Origin: Bryopsis sp. KO-2023
Lineage: Eukaryota; Chlorophyta; Ulvophyceae; Bryopsidales; Bryopsidaceae
Assembly (NCBI GenBank): GCA_030272585.1
Contig: BSYQ01000001.1
Location: 9,253,001 to 9,317,000 of the forward strand
Direction: 5' to 3'
DNA length: 64,000 nucleotides
Shown here one piece after another: positions 11,314-21,721 of the stretch; positions within the stretch are counted from its first letter, which is position 1; every line of letters begins with the position of its first letter. The notes beneath the pieces are model-generated. The model saw only the letters and a program-made list of their open reading frames with translations. It was not told the origin of the DNA and did not search any database. The position numbers were made by a program, and so were the translations under genes.

Positions 11314-13257
11314 TCAATCCGCTTCTCTTTTTCCGGGGCTAAACAACAAGCAACTCACTGCATCGATCATGCTTTCCAGAACCAATTTATCGAAAGTGCT
11401 GATGCATTTGCCAGGCCCACAAGGAGTGAGGCTCGCATTGCCATCGTATGTCCGACATCGACAAATGAACTCCCGAGCATTCATGCCATTTTCCTCCTTC
11501 ACGTAAGTGTCAGCCCCAGCTTTCAACAACACCTGAAAAACACCACACCCACACTCTCTTCTCCAGATCCACCTCCACAAAATGCTGGACAAGCAGAACT
11601 ACTTTTCCTGTTCTGTAATGATTTGTTGGCGGTTACTTAAAAAAGGGGGGGGGGCAGATTGATGCTGTTACGAATGATTATCCGCAAGAAAAACGATGAA
11701 GGGCTTCTGTTTTTTCAATTCATTTTGTTCATCAATAATAGGATGTATTTTTGTTTATATATTATATTTGTCAATAGTGGATGATCTCCAGCCCAACCTG
11801 TGCAACCCCTCTTGCACCGTAAGCCACCGCCTCGTGTAAGGGTCGCTCTCCTTGAACATCAGCAATCTCTATGTTCGCTCCGGCCCGAATCAACATGATG
11901 GCTGCTTGGTAGCGATCGAAACTGGACACGTAGTGCAAAGGACTCTCTCCAATTTTGGTGGTGGCGTCGACGTCCGCACCATTCGCCAACAGCAAGGATA
12001 ACACCCCGATGTGATTAGGGACTTTTCTGTTTTTGAAATTTGCCACGGCACTCTCGGACGGTACGATCAATCGATCGCCTGATATCTGCACGAGGGCAAA
12101 AAAACAACAACAGCCATTGTAGTCACTTCCAAATCGACAGAGGAGGAAAAATTTGAACAAGGTGTACAGAAAAGCAGAAAAAATTTGGACGAAGGATTTG
12201 GACAAGGCACAGTTTTGATCGCTACACCCAGGCTTCCTGGGCAATCCCCGGCTCAATTGGATTTTCAGGAAACCGTTTCAATGCCCAAGCAATTCTGTCC
12301 GAATTGATGCATCCCAAACATGCATATGATGAAAGCACTTAAATCCTGCACCCCCACATCACTTATTTCCTTGCCATTGTCAGATGCAATATGAACTGCA
12401 CTATGCCAGATCATGTAAATATACCTAGATAGATATAGATATGAGAGTTTTCTTCCTACCCGTTTCTTCACTTCGAAAGCACCATCCACCCAAGGCAATT
12501 CTTCTCTGTTGTAGTCCTCAGACATGTCCCCATAGGCTGAAAAATGCAACGGGGCGAAGCCTTTCGCATCTTGGATGTCTACATCCGCACCATTCAGCAG
12601 CAGCAGCCCCACGATCGTCGCATCCCCCTGCATGGACGCGATGTGGAGAGCTGACGACTCTTTGGGAGCCCGCTGGTTCGCGTCGGCACCCAAATCCAGC
12701 AGTACAGCGACCATCTCCGCATTTCCGTTGCTCGTCGCCACATGTAGTGCAGCTTGTCCAGCCTGGATAGGAGCGTCGAGATCGACGCCTTCGGCCACCG
12801 CTTTTCGCACGCCAGCGACGTCCCCACGGTATATAGAGTTGATGAAACGAGTCTGTCGAAAAAACACGGTACTGGTCACCCAAACAGTTGGCTGCACTAC
12901 GTGGGGTGTTTACGAGTGGCAAGGTTTGGGACTGAGGATCAGTCGCCGTGTCGACGGACAGATGCGGACCTTTTCTGGGGAAGCCTCAGCTTCGCTCGAT
13001 TGAAGAAGGGCACGCGCGGAACGTGTCGATGCACGAAACGTGCTCGATGAATCTGTGAATATACAGAAGTGCGTGGAACGCTTGCAATTGATTGGGATGG
13101 GTAAAGCTCCCAGGGGAGGTTCAAGGTTAGAAACCAGCGAGAACACAGAAAAATATTTTTGCGTACCTTCGACAAGCACCGCGTTTGGGAGTGTGCTAGC
13201 ACAGCCCAACCCCAGATGCCCGCTCAACACAAGTGCAAGCACAAGAAACGCCCCCAT
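11314..13257 (-). CDS. Ankyrin-repeat protein with N-terminal signal peptide
   Basis: Five exons join in phase: 13167-13257, 12970-13052, 12460-12852, 11798-12085 and 11314-11532, giving about 357 aa. Residues 1-20 (MGAFLVLALVLSGHLGLGCA) are a clear signal peptide. A Ser/Arg/Ala-rich segment follows (STFRASTRSARALLQSS), then at least five ankyrin repeats with the usual hallmarks (AALHVATSNGNAEMVAVLL, SALHIASMQGDATIVGLLL, APLHFSA, SPLHYVS, RPLHEAVAYGA). Ankyrin repeats bind other proteins. The presequence means secretion, an endomembrane site or, if the second segment acts as a transit peptide, a secondary plastid. The last exon has an internal GTGAGT donor, so the C-terminus beyond residue ~342 is uncertain. 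Confidence 0.75.
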
Positions 13258-13840
13258 GACTACAGTAGCACTCGCAGCAGTTGCAGATACCCACCAAATT
13301 CGATGGCTGTAGTTCCGTTCGGATGAATCTTATCTGCAGGTGGCGGGGGGGGGACACACCCGAATGTCGGACTGGTGGAACTAATAGAGTGCATGATGTG
13401 ACATTCTTCTGCAATCACGTATTTTTGTCGGCCTGTCAATCGATCAATCAATCTTGCATGCCGAAAAAAAGCCCAGGTCTAATATTGCCTTGGGTGGTTC
13501 TCCTTTCGAACACGAAAGTTCATCAAAGATGGCCTGGGGTGCGTTCTTGCTTGTGAGGGAGTTCGAGGCCCTATCTAGAATGCAATCGCGTTTTCCTGGC
13601 GCCGCGGAATTAAAACTCTGTGGAAATAAATCGGAATCACAGCGGCATCTGGAGCATCCAGGCAGAAACGTAACTTGTTTGCGGAGAAGTTTGTGTTCTG
13701 TCTGGAGGTTGCTTGCGATCGCAACCCAGAGTGGTGGACGGGATTGCAGGCTTATATTCATGGGGTGTTCCTGTGGTGGCGATATTTTTCTAGATTTGTG
13801 AAGTAAAAAAAAACAAAAAAAACAAACGAACGAACGAACA

Positions 13841-13880
13841 ACCAAACCAAACCAAACCAAACCAAACCAAACCAAACCAA
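13841..13880. repeat. ACCAA pentanucleotide microsatellite
   Basis: Eight uninterrupted copies of ACCAA, preceded by several CGAA tetranucleotides. Confidence 0.9.
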
Positions 13881-14257
13881 AGTATTACATTTGTGAAGCA
13901 ATTCCACATCAATTCCTCTTTGGCTGACGATTGTGGGAGAGCAGGCTGTAATAACGTCTGAAGCATCTTACAGTATCCGTTTGGACACAACAAATCCATC
14001 AATTTTATATTGCCCACTTGATATCCTCCAACATCGACTATATAGCGGTTACAGATTCCTCAGTGTTCTTGGAACCACCCCACCTCCCCCTCCAATGATA
14101 TGAGTTTCTTGTGGCATTTCTTTGCAAAAGGGTTTGGTTTGTGTCTCAGAAACACCGCACCCCAAGAAACGAAGAGCTTGTTGTCCACCTTCCAAGAGAG
14201 CCAACAGCTAACTAGCTTTATAAAGGATTTATGAATGGCATTGAACGCATATGCGTA

Positions 14258-14283
14258 TATGGGTTCTATGCATAGAACCCATA
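14258..14283. repeat. 26-bp perfect palindrome
   Basis: The half-site TATGGGTTCTATG is followed directly by its reverse complement, with no spacer. It is about 40 bp beyond the stop codon of the minus-strand PACRG-family gene, so it may lie in its 3' UTR or mark its 3' end. Confidence 0.85.
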
Positions 14284-14322
14284 CCTGAAAGAACCTACAA
14301 GCTAAAACGACCCACAGGCACT

Positions 14323-15924
14323 CTACTCAACAAAGTCGAAGGTTGGAATCGTCTTTTTGATCTCTCGAATGCCTTCCGAACCCCCAAATCGTGCCATTTT
14401 ATCGACCGTCTCGATAACCAAATCCTTAAGCAGATAATTCTGGCTGAAACGCCTGTCTAGTGTGAGCCCTTCTCTGTGTGGAGAAGGTTCTTGTCCGCAG
14501 TCCTTGTGTCCGTGCATTCGCTTGGCCTGCTTCCACCTTTGCCTTGAAAGTTCTATTGCCGCGGCCTTGTTTACCGGCTTTCCGCATACATTGCATGTCC
14601 TTTGCCCGAGTGAGGGATGCCCTGGCATTCATGAATCAGCTGAAATTTTTGCACGATTGGTTTGCCAATTTTTGCAGGTGGGATATACTTTGGATCCCAC
14701 CTGCGGCATTGCCAGTTCTGGGGACGCAAGCGGACGGAGGTATCGTAACCGTGACCTGCATGTTTTTGTACTCGAGAATGGGGGGCAAAATTCGTTTGTA
14801 GAAGGGTACAAGGGCAGGCCCGATAGTGTGGTGGGATTGAAGAAGCCTACATCCGCACATGGAAATAGATGGGCCATCGTTTTATCCAGTGGCGGTTTAG
14901 CTGTAGCATCTCCAACAAACTGTTTGCTGAAGTTATGGATGGTTGTTCTTTGGAACATGGAGGCTAACAGGAATCATCCCACACCTACTCTGCTCCTTAT
15001 GAGATGGCTACCTTTGTATAAGAACCAGCATGTGACCACCAAGCTCTGGCTGCTTGGTCTGCAAACACAATCTGATGGGAAAAACGAGCTTGGGAATCGC
15101 TGCCAGGCACTTCCTCTTTCCAAAACGGAGCAATTGATTCGCAGCTTCTGTTGCTAGGAGATGGTGGCTATGATGGCCTTCCCTGGCTCCTGTTTTGAAA
15201 TTCATTCCGCTGTTGAAACGTAATCCCAGCTGCGAAAAGCGACTCGCAGTTCAGTCGCACAACAGAATCTATACTTATGCTGAAGGGTGTCTCGACCTTC
15301 AAACATCAGGGGCAGGTACTCGCAATATTCCTCCTTGGTCATATTTTGTGGGATCAGTTTCGTCCCGTCCTCCCTTTTTCTCCACTTCACAATATCTCGT
15401 CTTGAATTATCAAAAGCGCAGGGGAGAGTGCCCCTCCAGAATGCGACCTCAAATTTCGTCTGGAGTTTGTGAAGGTTTTCCAATCTCTCTTTTGGAGTAA
15501 AGCTCGTGCAGTGGGCACTTTTCTTTGTGCCATGCTCTCCTGTGATTCAAAAAACTGATTCTTGCAAATATGTTGTGTATTTTGTTTCGGTGATGGTTCA
15601 ATCCAAACTTCCCAGTCTCTGATGTCTGACAAATCTTGCTCCCTTGGGGCAAAAGGTTGTTGGCGTATCCCCAGCTTATGTAAACATGTAATCATTGATT
15701 GATTGATTGATCCCCAGCTTATTCGGACCTCTACAGGCAATGCAGAATCTTGGTTGGTTGCGATGATGATTTGTTAGTCTTGAGATTCCTTGGAATGGTT
15801 TGAATGTGCCATGTTGATGTCTATGTCCGTCACCCCGGTCCTTGGCCGAGTGCAGCCCAGCACCCGCTCCACCTTGCCTCTCACCCAACCCAGAAATAGC
15901 ATCACCAAAATGTTTCGATGGCAT
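14323..15924 (-). CDS. PACRG: PACRG-family axonemal protein (parkin co-regulated gene homologue)
   Basis: Six exons join in phase: 15729-15924, 15261-15539, 15012-15153, 14756-14846, 14575-14639 and 14323-14473, giving 307 aa. The C-terminal ~220 residues follow the PACRG fold: FWRGTLPCAF, EYCEYLPLMFEG, KCLAAIPKLVFPIRLCLQT, GPALVPFYKRILPPILEYKNM and ETVDKMARFGG...TIPTFDF. In PACRG the matching stretches include KALVPYYRQILPVLNIFKNM. PACRG forms, with FAP20, the inner junction between the A and B tubules of ciliary doublet microtubules. The N-terminal ~80 residues are Gly/His-rich and probably disordered. One junction (exon 2 to 3) uses a weak donor, GTGCGA, chosen because it restores the family alignment. 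The gene is head to head with a CIMIP2-like gene. It could belong to the PACRG or the PACRGL branch. Confidence 0.85.
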
Positions 15925-16390
15925 GTTATCCTTCGACACCCTTGAACAAATCGCCTGAACAAGTGTACCCTAAATCAAATGTACATGGCGTCTCTCTGCG
16001 CCAGTACTGTATCATGTTGTGCAAGTTTTTGGCCCGCAGGAAACGGTCATTATTCAGTTGCTGAAGTAAACGCCACACAGGCGAGAAGGATTGTGTGACG
16101 GGTCATTGCTCGGTCAACAAACGGGTGAGTTCGCGTTGTCGACGTTCAGGAAAAACAACTGTCCAGAAGGTGTGATTTCACTTTTGAACTGCGCAGCACT
16201 TCAACTCAACAATCAGTAGCTGATTAAAACCTTGAGCAACAGCCATCTGAAGAGAGGACGCTTGTGTGCGTTCAGGCGATTTTGTTTTGATGCTCCCACG
16301 CTCGACAGCAGCCTAACCAAATGCTACGATAGTGGCTAGCACCGCAGACGGCATTAACAGTACTTCGACTTGTCTATATTCCACAGCAGA
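15925..16390. promoter_or_regulatory. Shared 466-bp region between two divergent ciliary genes
   Basis: This is the whole space between the ATG of the PACRG-family gene (minus) and that of the CIMIP2-like gene (plus), so it probably acts as a bidirectional promoter. GTTGCTGAAGTAAA at 16057-16070 resembles the RFX X-box (GTNRCC, short spacer, RGYAAC) with two mismatches. That match is suggestive only. Confidence 0.45.
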
Positions 16391-18038
16391 ATGACGACCA
16401 CAATCGTCAACCGTGGCGTCGTGGGATACACGGGGGCTATGCCCAACTCCTCTTCACTGTTGATTGATACAAAAGGAAGTACCAGGAGACAGTGCACCGG
16501 GAATCTTGCGGACCAGAACACTAAAGCATCCCTAAACCTGTCCAAAAATGATACGCACATCTCGTCAGAGTGAGTGCCTGGAATGTGATCGGATATGTTT
16601 CCTTTTTGGGAGAATGCCCGCCCTTGATCATCAACTGTTGTCAAATGAAGATACAATCGCCGCTATGGGGCCCACACCAGCTACAAGCCAGTCACAAAAG
16701 AAGGCGGCGGGTATTGGATTTCGCAGAGGCAACTGCAAGAGTCGAAGCCATTCTGTGGCATTTCGACTTACAAGGCTGAGATCCAAATGGGGGGAGAGAG
16801 CGAAAAAGAAAAGTACAAACTAACAGCGGATGTAAAAAGCACTCTGTCGCAGTCTGAGGGGATTCTGAGGTGAGCACAGTTCAAAAAAGGGGCGGAAGGC
16901 TGCGATTCCACCACTAGTGCAAGATTGTGTCCAAATAAACTTGTGCCAAGGAGTTTTCCCTTGGAAGAGCACCGTGAAGAATAGCAGTTTGTTCGACGCA
17001 GGGCCAGATGCTCACAGAAGGCTTCGCAACGAAAGCCGGCTGTGGAATGGAATGGCGAAGCGCTGGGCTATCAAACGGAGTACACCATGATGACGCTGAA
17101 AGAGCCAATCACCAAACTGGCTCCAAGAACTCGGCCTTCAGGCGGCGCCGATTCCACGAAAGAGACGGATGTTCGCCACAAAGTATGGAGATATCCACAG
17201 CCAGTTTGTGTTGGTGACCAAGGCACTAACAGATCGCGGCGTCATGAATTTGAGCTGTCGATCCAACTTTTGCTTCCTGGTTTCACTGCTGTTTGGTCCT
17301 TCAGGTGCTGCCAAGTGCTATGCTGCCAGCACTCGATGGGAAGACAATGTATCACCAGAACTATGGGCAGTGTGGCTCAGATCCTCTGGCACGCACCGCT
17401 GCCAATGAAGAAGAAATGACCAGGACTGCCTCCACCCGAGAATTGAGCACAGGGACGACACGCAATACACATCACATTCCAGGCTATGCAGGTTTCCTCC
17501 CAGAGGCCCCTTTTAATGAAGTGGCTTTGGATCAAGGGGAGGGGTTGGAGACCAGAACAGAAGCGAAGGTAGGCTTCCTGGACAGTCCTTTTTTTTATCT
17601 CTTGCCTAACTTCAATGGGGGGTTCCCAAAAAGCCATATGTATCGTTCTCAATCACTTTTCCTGGATAGGTGGACATGTTGCTTTACAACAACGATCAGT
17701 ACAGTCGCTCCAGGGTGCCCGGCTACACAGGATTCAAACCCCAGGAGAATCGTAACATCACTGTTGTGCAACCCTCCTCGGGGCCTCCCAAACAAACCAC
17801 CCAAGGAATTGCCAACATGACTGCCACATCCAGTCTGCCTGGTGTTCGAGATACGTCCAATTTTCTGAGTAGCCGCAAAGGGATGATGGGCTTTTTCACA
17901 GGAGGGGGCCAGTTCGTTTCTGACAACGGAGAATCTGAGGCCCAGAAGTTCTATCAAAGTCTGAAACCCCTGGAGGGCTTGCCGAAAATAGAGCTTGCAT
18001 CTAAGGCAACCCTGTATGGGGCCAGATTTTCACAGTAA
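16391..18038 (+). CDS. CIMIP2/FAM166-like ciliary microtubule inner protein
   Basis: Five exons join in phase: 16391-16569, 16651-16869, 17002-17182, 17305-17568 and 17670-18038, giving 403 aa. The family signature, a PGYTGF-type motif, occurs three times: GVVGYTG (residues ~9-15), IPGYAGFLPE (~251) and VPGYTGFKPQ (~297). CIMIP2 proteins (formerly FAM166/UPF0573) lie inside ciliary doublet microtubules and stabilise them. The sequence is Gly/Ser/Thr-rich with no membrane segment, as expected for an extended lumenal protein. At 403 aa it is longer than the typical 250-320 aa. It is divergent from the PACRG-family gene, whose product also belongs to the doublet wall. An extra small exon between 17182 and 17305 cannot be excluded. 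Confidence 0.75.
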
Positions 18039-18246
18039 GATCAATCAACCAAAGCAAGGATGAGTGCACTCTTTTCTAGGGGAGAAAGACCTGGGATTTA
18101 GAGACTTTTCAAGGACTTTTTTGCTGTCTCCTCTATCATAATTACAAGATAATGTACTCTACCGATCTCTATTTCGAAAAGAAGGCTTTTCACCTCGATC
18201 CACCTGCGCCCCCTCCCGACCAATCGAACGAAACACAAAGAAACAT

Positions 18247-20079
18247 TCAAGACCCGGACCCTTGCTCGAGAAGGGGCTTCTGTAAGGTCATGGCTCCTTT
18301 CAGATCTTTCCATATTGCACTCTGCCTTTCTGTCACATTGGACAGCCTTCTTTCGACATCCTCAAGTTCGGGCTTCGAGGGGTCGAAAGAGTGGCAACCT
18401 TTCAGTTTCGCCTGCAAAGATTTCCCTGTGGATGCCACATCCTTGCTGTATCTTTGTACCACACTGGTGGTCCCCTCATGATGCCTGACCCACGCATTCA
18501 GATCTTTTACTTGGCCTTCGAAAGTATCTTCTGATGGACCTGGAGGTCCAAGTTGCACCTCCAGGCTGGTCATGGATTCCTCCAATGCCAGAAAATCTGT
18601 CTCAATGGACTGGACAAATGAATCCATAGAATCCACTGTGTGCAACCGCTGTAGAGGGTCTTCGAGGTGGCTCCCCGGACTACTCATTGTTGGCGATGGG
18701 GATTCACAGTCTGTCCCGACATCCTGCGGCTGTGCCATAACCAAAGACCTTCCCTCACCCCCGACTATCACAATCCTGCCATCCATAAAGAACCCACCAA
18801 GAACGGTCCATCCGTTTCTTGGGCAACCCCTGTGCAAGCACTCCACGATCGGATCCTCACGTATCACATTTCGGCTGTGTTGACTGTCGAAATCTGAGCT
18901 CTGGTCTTCATAGTCCTGGGTGAACGGAGGGAATCCCACCGAGAAAACACCATCATCTCGAACCACCAATGCGTTTGAACCCCCGTCCATAGGACAGACA
19001 GAAAATCCTCTCAACCGGGACCTCTTTCTCCCGACAACGGCCTGACTGATGGTAAGCAACAAAGTGGATCTCGATTGACCTTGTCGAAAGACTAAATTTG
19101 GCGCCAGCATGGGATTGTGCAAGCCAGGAACCGCTCCAGGATTGCTCCATCTGGGTTGGATAGCTCCATCCAAAAAGTATTCGGTTACGCTGCCATGCTC
19201 TGTAACAGTAAAAACCCGAACAGCATCCCCTGTGGTTGTGACAGTCATTTCGACGGGCGGATCTTGACATCTATCGAATGGCAGTGGGTCGGGATTCAAA
19301 GGCCCTTGCAACATGGGCTCCTCTTTCCACCAATCTGGCAAATCCTGTGAAACTGCTGGGTCCTTCCACCTGCTAGCAAATGCATGCCCGCACCAATGTC
19401 TGTCCACATCCCTCCCATTCTCCTCCATTTCCTGGAGCTCCAGCAAAGGCAACTTCATTTTAGGCAGGGGGATTGGGCAAGCCAGGTATACTTTTCCATC
19501 CCTTCTGAGAAAGAACACCGAGACAGCCCCCCAAGCCACTTGGGGACCGAAGTCGAAATCCACCGCCACGCCCGCGTTCTTTCCCCAACCCCCACAACGA
19601 AGAAAATCCAGTTTGAAAGTCCTGACCGGCTTTTCGAGGTTGCTCACATCGTACACCGTCCACCTGTTGTTCGACCCCAGTATCCCGAACTGACATCCGT
19701 TCGAAGGCAAGAAGCGGAGCCTCTGTATTCGAACTCCCGGACAACCAACCACTTGGTCTCGGGTAAGCACACGGCACTCGCACTCGCGGACATCATCGAC
19801 CCCACGGGATGGCGCCCGATATGCAACCAAATCCACCACCGCGACGCCTGGAACGTTGCCCTTGTACCCAAACAGCACTGCGAATTTTCCATCGGACCGG
19901 AACGTTGCGCCGTCCACCTCGAAATCCAACTTTACGGCGGGCGCGACGACTCTCACCGGCTTGGAGGAAACCTTCCCTGTGGCGACGCGACACTCGCAAA
20001 TGTGGTTTTCGTCCGTCAGTCCCCAAACCGTGCCAGCATCGCTCCAGAAAACGCGACGAATTTCGCCCCCTTCACCCAT
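18247..20079 (-). CDS. NUP88: Nucleoporin Nup88 (Nup82/MOS7 family), intronless
   Basis: A single 610-codon frame. The first ~440 residues have beta-propeller character with repeated Gly-rich strands. IQRLRFLPSNGCQFGILGSN, WTVYDVSNLEKPV and AVDFDFGPQVAWGAVSVFFL match the Nup88 pattern of a WHP..HLGVLTSDN-like strand, LRLYN and VAFDFGP. The final ~130 residues are acidic with heptads (LEDVERRLSNVTERQSAIWK), consistent with the short coiled coil that binds the Nup214/Nup62 complex. Nup88 sits on the cytoplasmic face of the nuclear pore and acts in protein export; in plants (MOS7) it affects nuclear retention of defence regulators. The coiled coil is shorter than in animal Nup88 (about 740 aa). 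Having no intron is unlike most neighbours. Confidence 0.7.
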   Translation of the reverse strand: MGEGGEIRRVFWSDAGTVWGLTDENHICECRVATGKVSSKPVRVVAPAVKLDFEVDGATFRSDGKFAVLFGYKGNVPGVAVVDLVAYRAPSRGVDDVRECECRVLTRDQVVGCPGVRIQRLRFLPSNGCQFGILGSNNRWTVYDVSNLEKPVRTFKLDFLRCGGWGKNAGVAVDFDFGPQVAWGAVSVFFLRRDGKVYLACPIPLPKMKLPLLELQEMEENGRDVDRHWCGHAFASRWKDPAVSQDLPDWWKEEPMLQGPLNPDPLPFDRCQDPPVEMTVTTTGDAVRVFTVTEHGSVTEYFLDGAIQPRWSNPGAVPGLHNPMLAPNLVFRQGQSRSTLLLTISQAVVGRKRSRLRGFSVCPMDGGSNALVVRDDGVFSVGFPPFTQDYEDQSSDFDSQHSRNVIREDPIVECLHRGCPRNGWTVLGGFFMDGRIVIVGGEGRSLVMAQPQDVGTDCESPSPTMSSPGSHLEDPLQRLHTVDSMDSFVQSIETDFLALEESMTSLEVQLGPPGPSEDTFEGQVKDLNAWVRHHEGTTSVVQRYSKDVASTGKSLQAKLKGCHSFDPSKPELEDVERRLSNVTERQSAIWKDLKGAMTLQKPLLEQGSGS

Positions 20080-20387
20080 TCTCCCCTTCGCATTTCGGTT
20101 TCAAGGTCCAAAAGCGTCACGTTTTAGTGGTGATGGTAGGGCTGCTTTTCGCGCGTTCCATCACTCCGTTCACTCTTTCCACCCCAATGTCCCACCCAAA
20201 TCGACCCAGATTTCTGGCAAGCCGTTCTCGTGGCGGGCGGTTCAAATAGCTTTGGTTCGACGATTCCAAACCGCAGTGCTTTTGGCAGAAAAAAAAAACT
20301 TCCGAAAGCTTTCTTAAGAGTTTTTAATTTTTGGCCGTTTGAAGTGGAGAAAAGGAGGGAAAAATCGAAGGGAAAAGGTGGAGGCCA

Positions 20388-21721
20388 ATGTCATGCTCCC
20401 ATTCGGCGTTCGAAGGGAGCCGGTCCTCGAAGGAAAAACACAACTCCAAGAAATTGAAAAGAGAGGCGATCCAAGACGCGGATGGACACAAAGAGAAAAG
20501 TTTCCGCCAGACCTCCCAGCGTCGAATCTCGGGGATGTGCCGAACGAGCGGAACCGCCCAGCGGGGCTGGGGATATTCAAACGACGCCCAACCGAGCGAT
20601 ACAGCGTTTCACACCCCGAGAATGGCCGCCGCCGCGGCGTCAGAAGCGTGGGGTAGCGAGAACCTGCCTTCCTATTCCAACGACGTTTCGATCAAGGGGG
20701 GAGCCCGTGGTCAGCCGTTGATCGAATGCAGCGCCACCGACATTCACACCGTGGAGAGTGCGAACGGGTCGGCGGAGAGTTCGCTGACGGCTTACGTCGG
20801 GAACGCAGTGCGATGCGTTGCAAAATCGTCGACACAAGATCCATACGAATCGATCCAATGCAGCACGCCTTTCCCCGCTCGCGGCGCAAAGCGCCAAGAT
20901 TCAGGCGATGTGCAAAAGACTCCTTCCAAGCCTTCGACAAAATTCAGCAAGGGCTCCGCGAGCGTTGTGAGCAACGTTCTGACGGATGAATGGGATGACG
21001 ACGCCACCTCGCCAGAGAAACGAACTTTGGTCGACGCTCCCCGCCAGAGAACCCCTATCCGTTTCAGAAGCGTGGTGCATGTGAGTAGATTTGCCGCTCC
21101 TGCTAGGCGTTTTACGTTTGGATCCCAGGATGTGGATTCCTCAGCAAGCGGTGGCGGCGGCATCGCAAAATCAAGCAAAGAGGTGGAGAGAGATCAGTCT
21201 CGAAAATTGAAAATTGAAAAAGAAGATGAGGGTTTGAGAAGCAGCATTTTGAAGTGTTTGCTTTGCTTGACCATCAGAATTCAAAGAATGAATTTCACCA
21301 CCAATAAAAACCCAGGCCAATTCTCAGTTCATCACATCACAGTTTTAAACCTTCACTAAGCATCACTTTCTGACTGACTACCTTGCATCCCAACCATTCT
21401 TTCATTATCTCCAATAAAAAAAAAACAGCAAACAAGGGCAGTCTCTTCTACCCATCCTCAGTTGGGCTCCCCCCCTGTGAAATTGGACATTCGCTCCATC
21501 CCAGGGCTGACCCCTCAATCATACAGATATCGCTGACTTCAGTGGTGAATCTACACTCTAGCAATTAGGCTCAACCTCACTGATCTGTATCATAGGAAGT
21601 GATTCCTTTTTTTTTTAGTTTTTTTTTTACATTTCGATATTCCCAGGGTGAGGGTGGCAGCAGCGTTCGTTTTGTGTATGTTCCGCCTCCATATCCGGTT
21701 GACCTTGATTGGGAGGAGTGA
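20388..21721 (+). CDS. Disordered protein with conserved-looking C-terminus, unknown function
   Basis: An ATG at 20388 opens a long frame that is Ser/Lys/Arg/Gly-rich and mostly disordered. It shows sites such as SPEKRT and RQRTPIRFRS that could be phosphorylated. A terminal exon at 21647-21721 encodes GEGGSSVRFVYVPPPYPVDL followed by DWEE and a stop. Two in-phase splicings are possible: a donor at 21081 (GTGAGT) or one at 21183 (GTGGAG). The product has 255 or 289 aa. No domain is recognised; the composition suggests a nuclear or cytoskeletal regulatory protein. Its start is divergent from Nup88, 308 bp away. Confidence 0.5.

Larger units (their letters stand above)
13258..14322. other. Intergenic region with a small ambiguous ORF, a microsatellite and a palindrome
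   Basis: No gene is firmly supported. A minus-strand ATG frame at 13444-13761 encodes 105 aa without a recognisable domain, and the opposite strand is also open there. The rest is AT-rich and contains the ACCAA microsatellite (13841-13880) and a perfect palindrome (14258-14283). Confidence 0.35.

Noticed and set aside
13444-13761. 105-aa minus-strand ATG ORF (MNISLQSRPPLW...)
   Set aside because: The opposite strand is equally open and neither shows a domain or conserved motif; kept only as an unresolved note.
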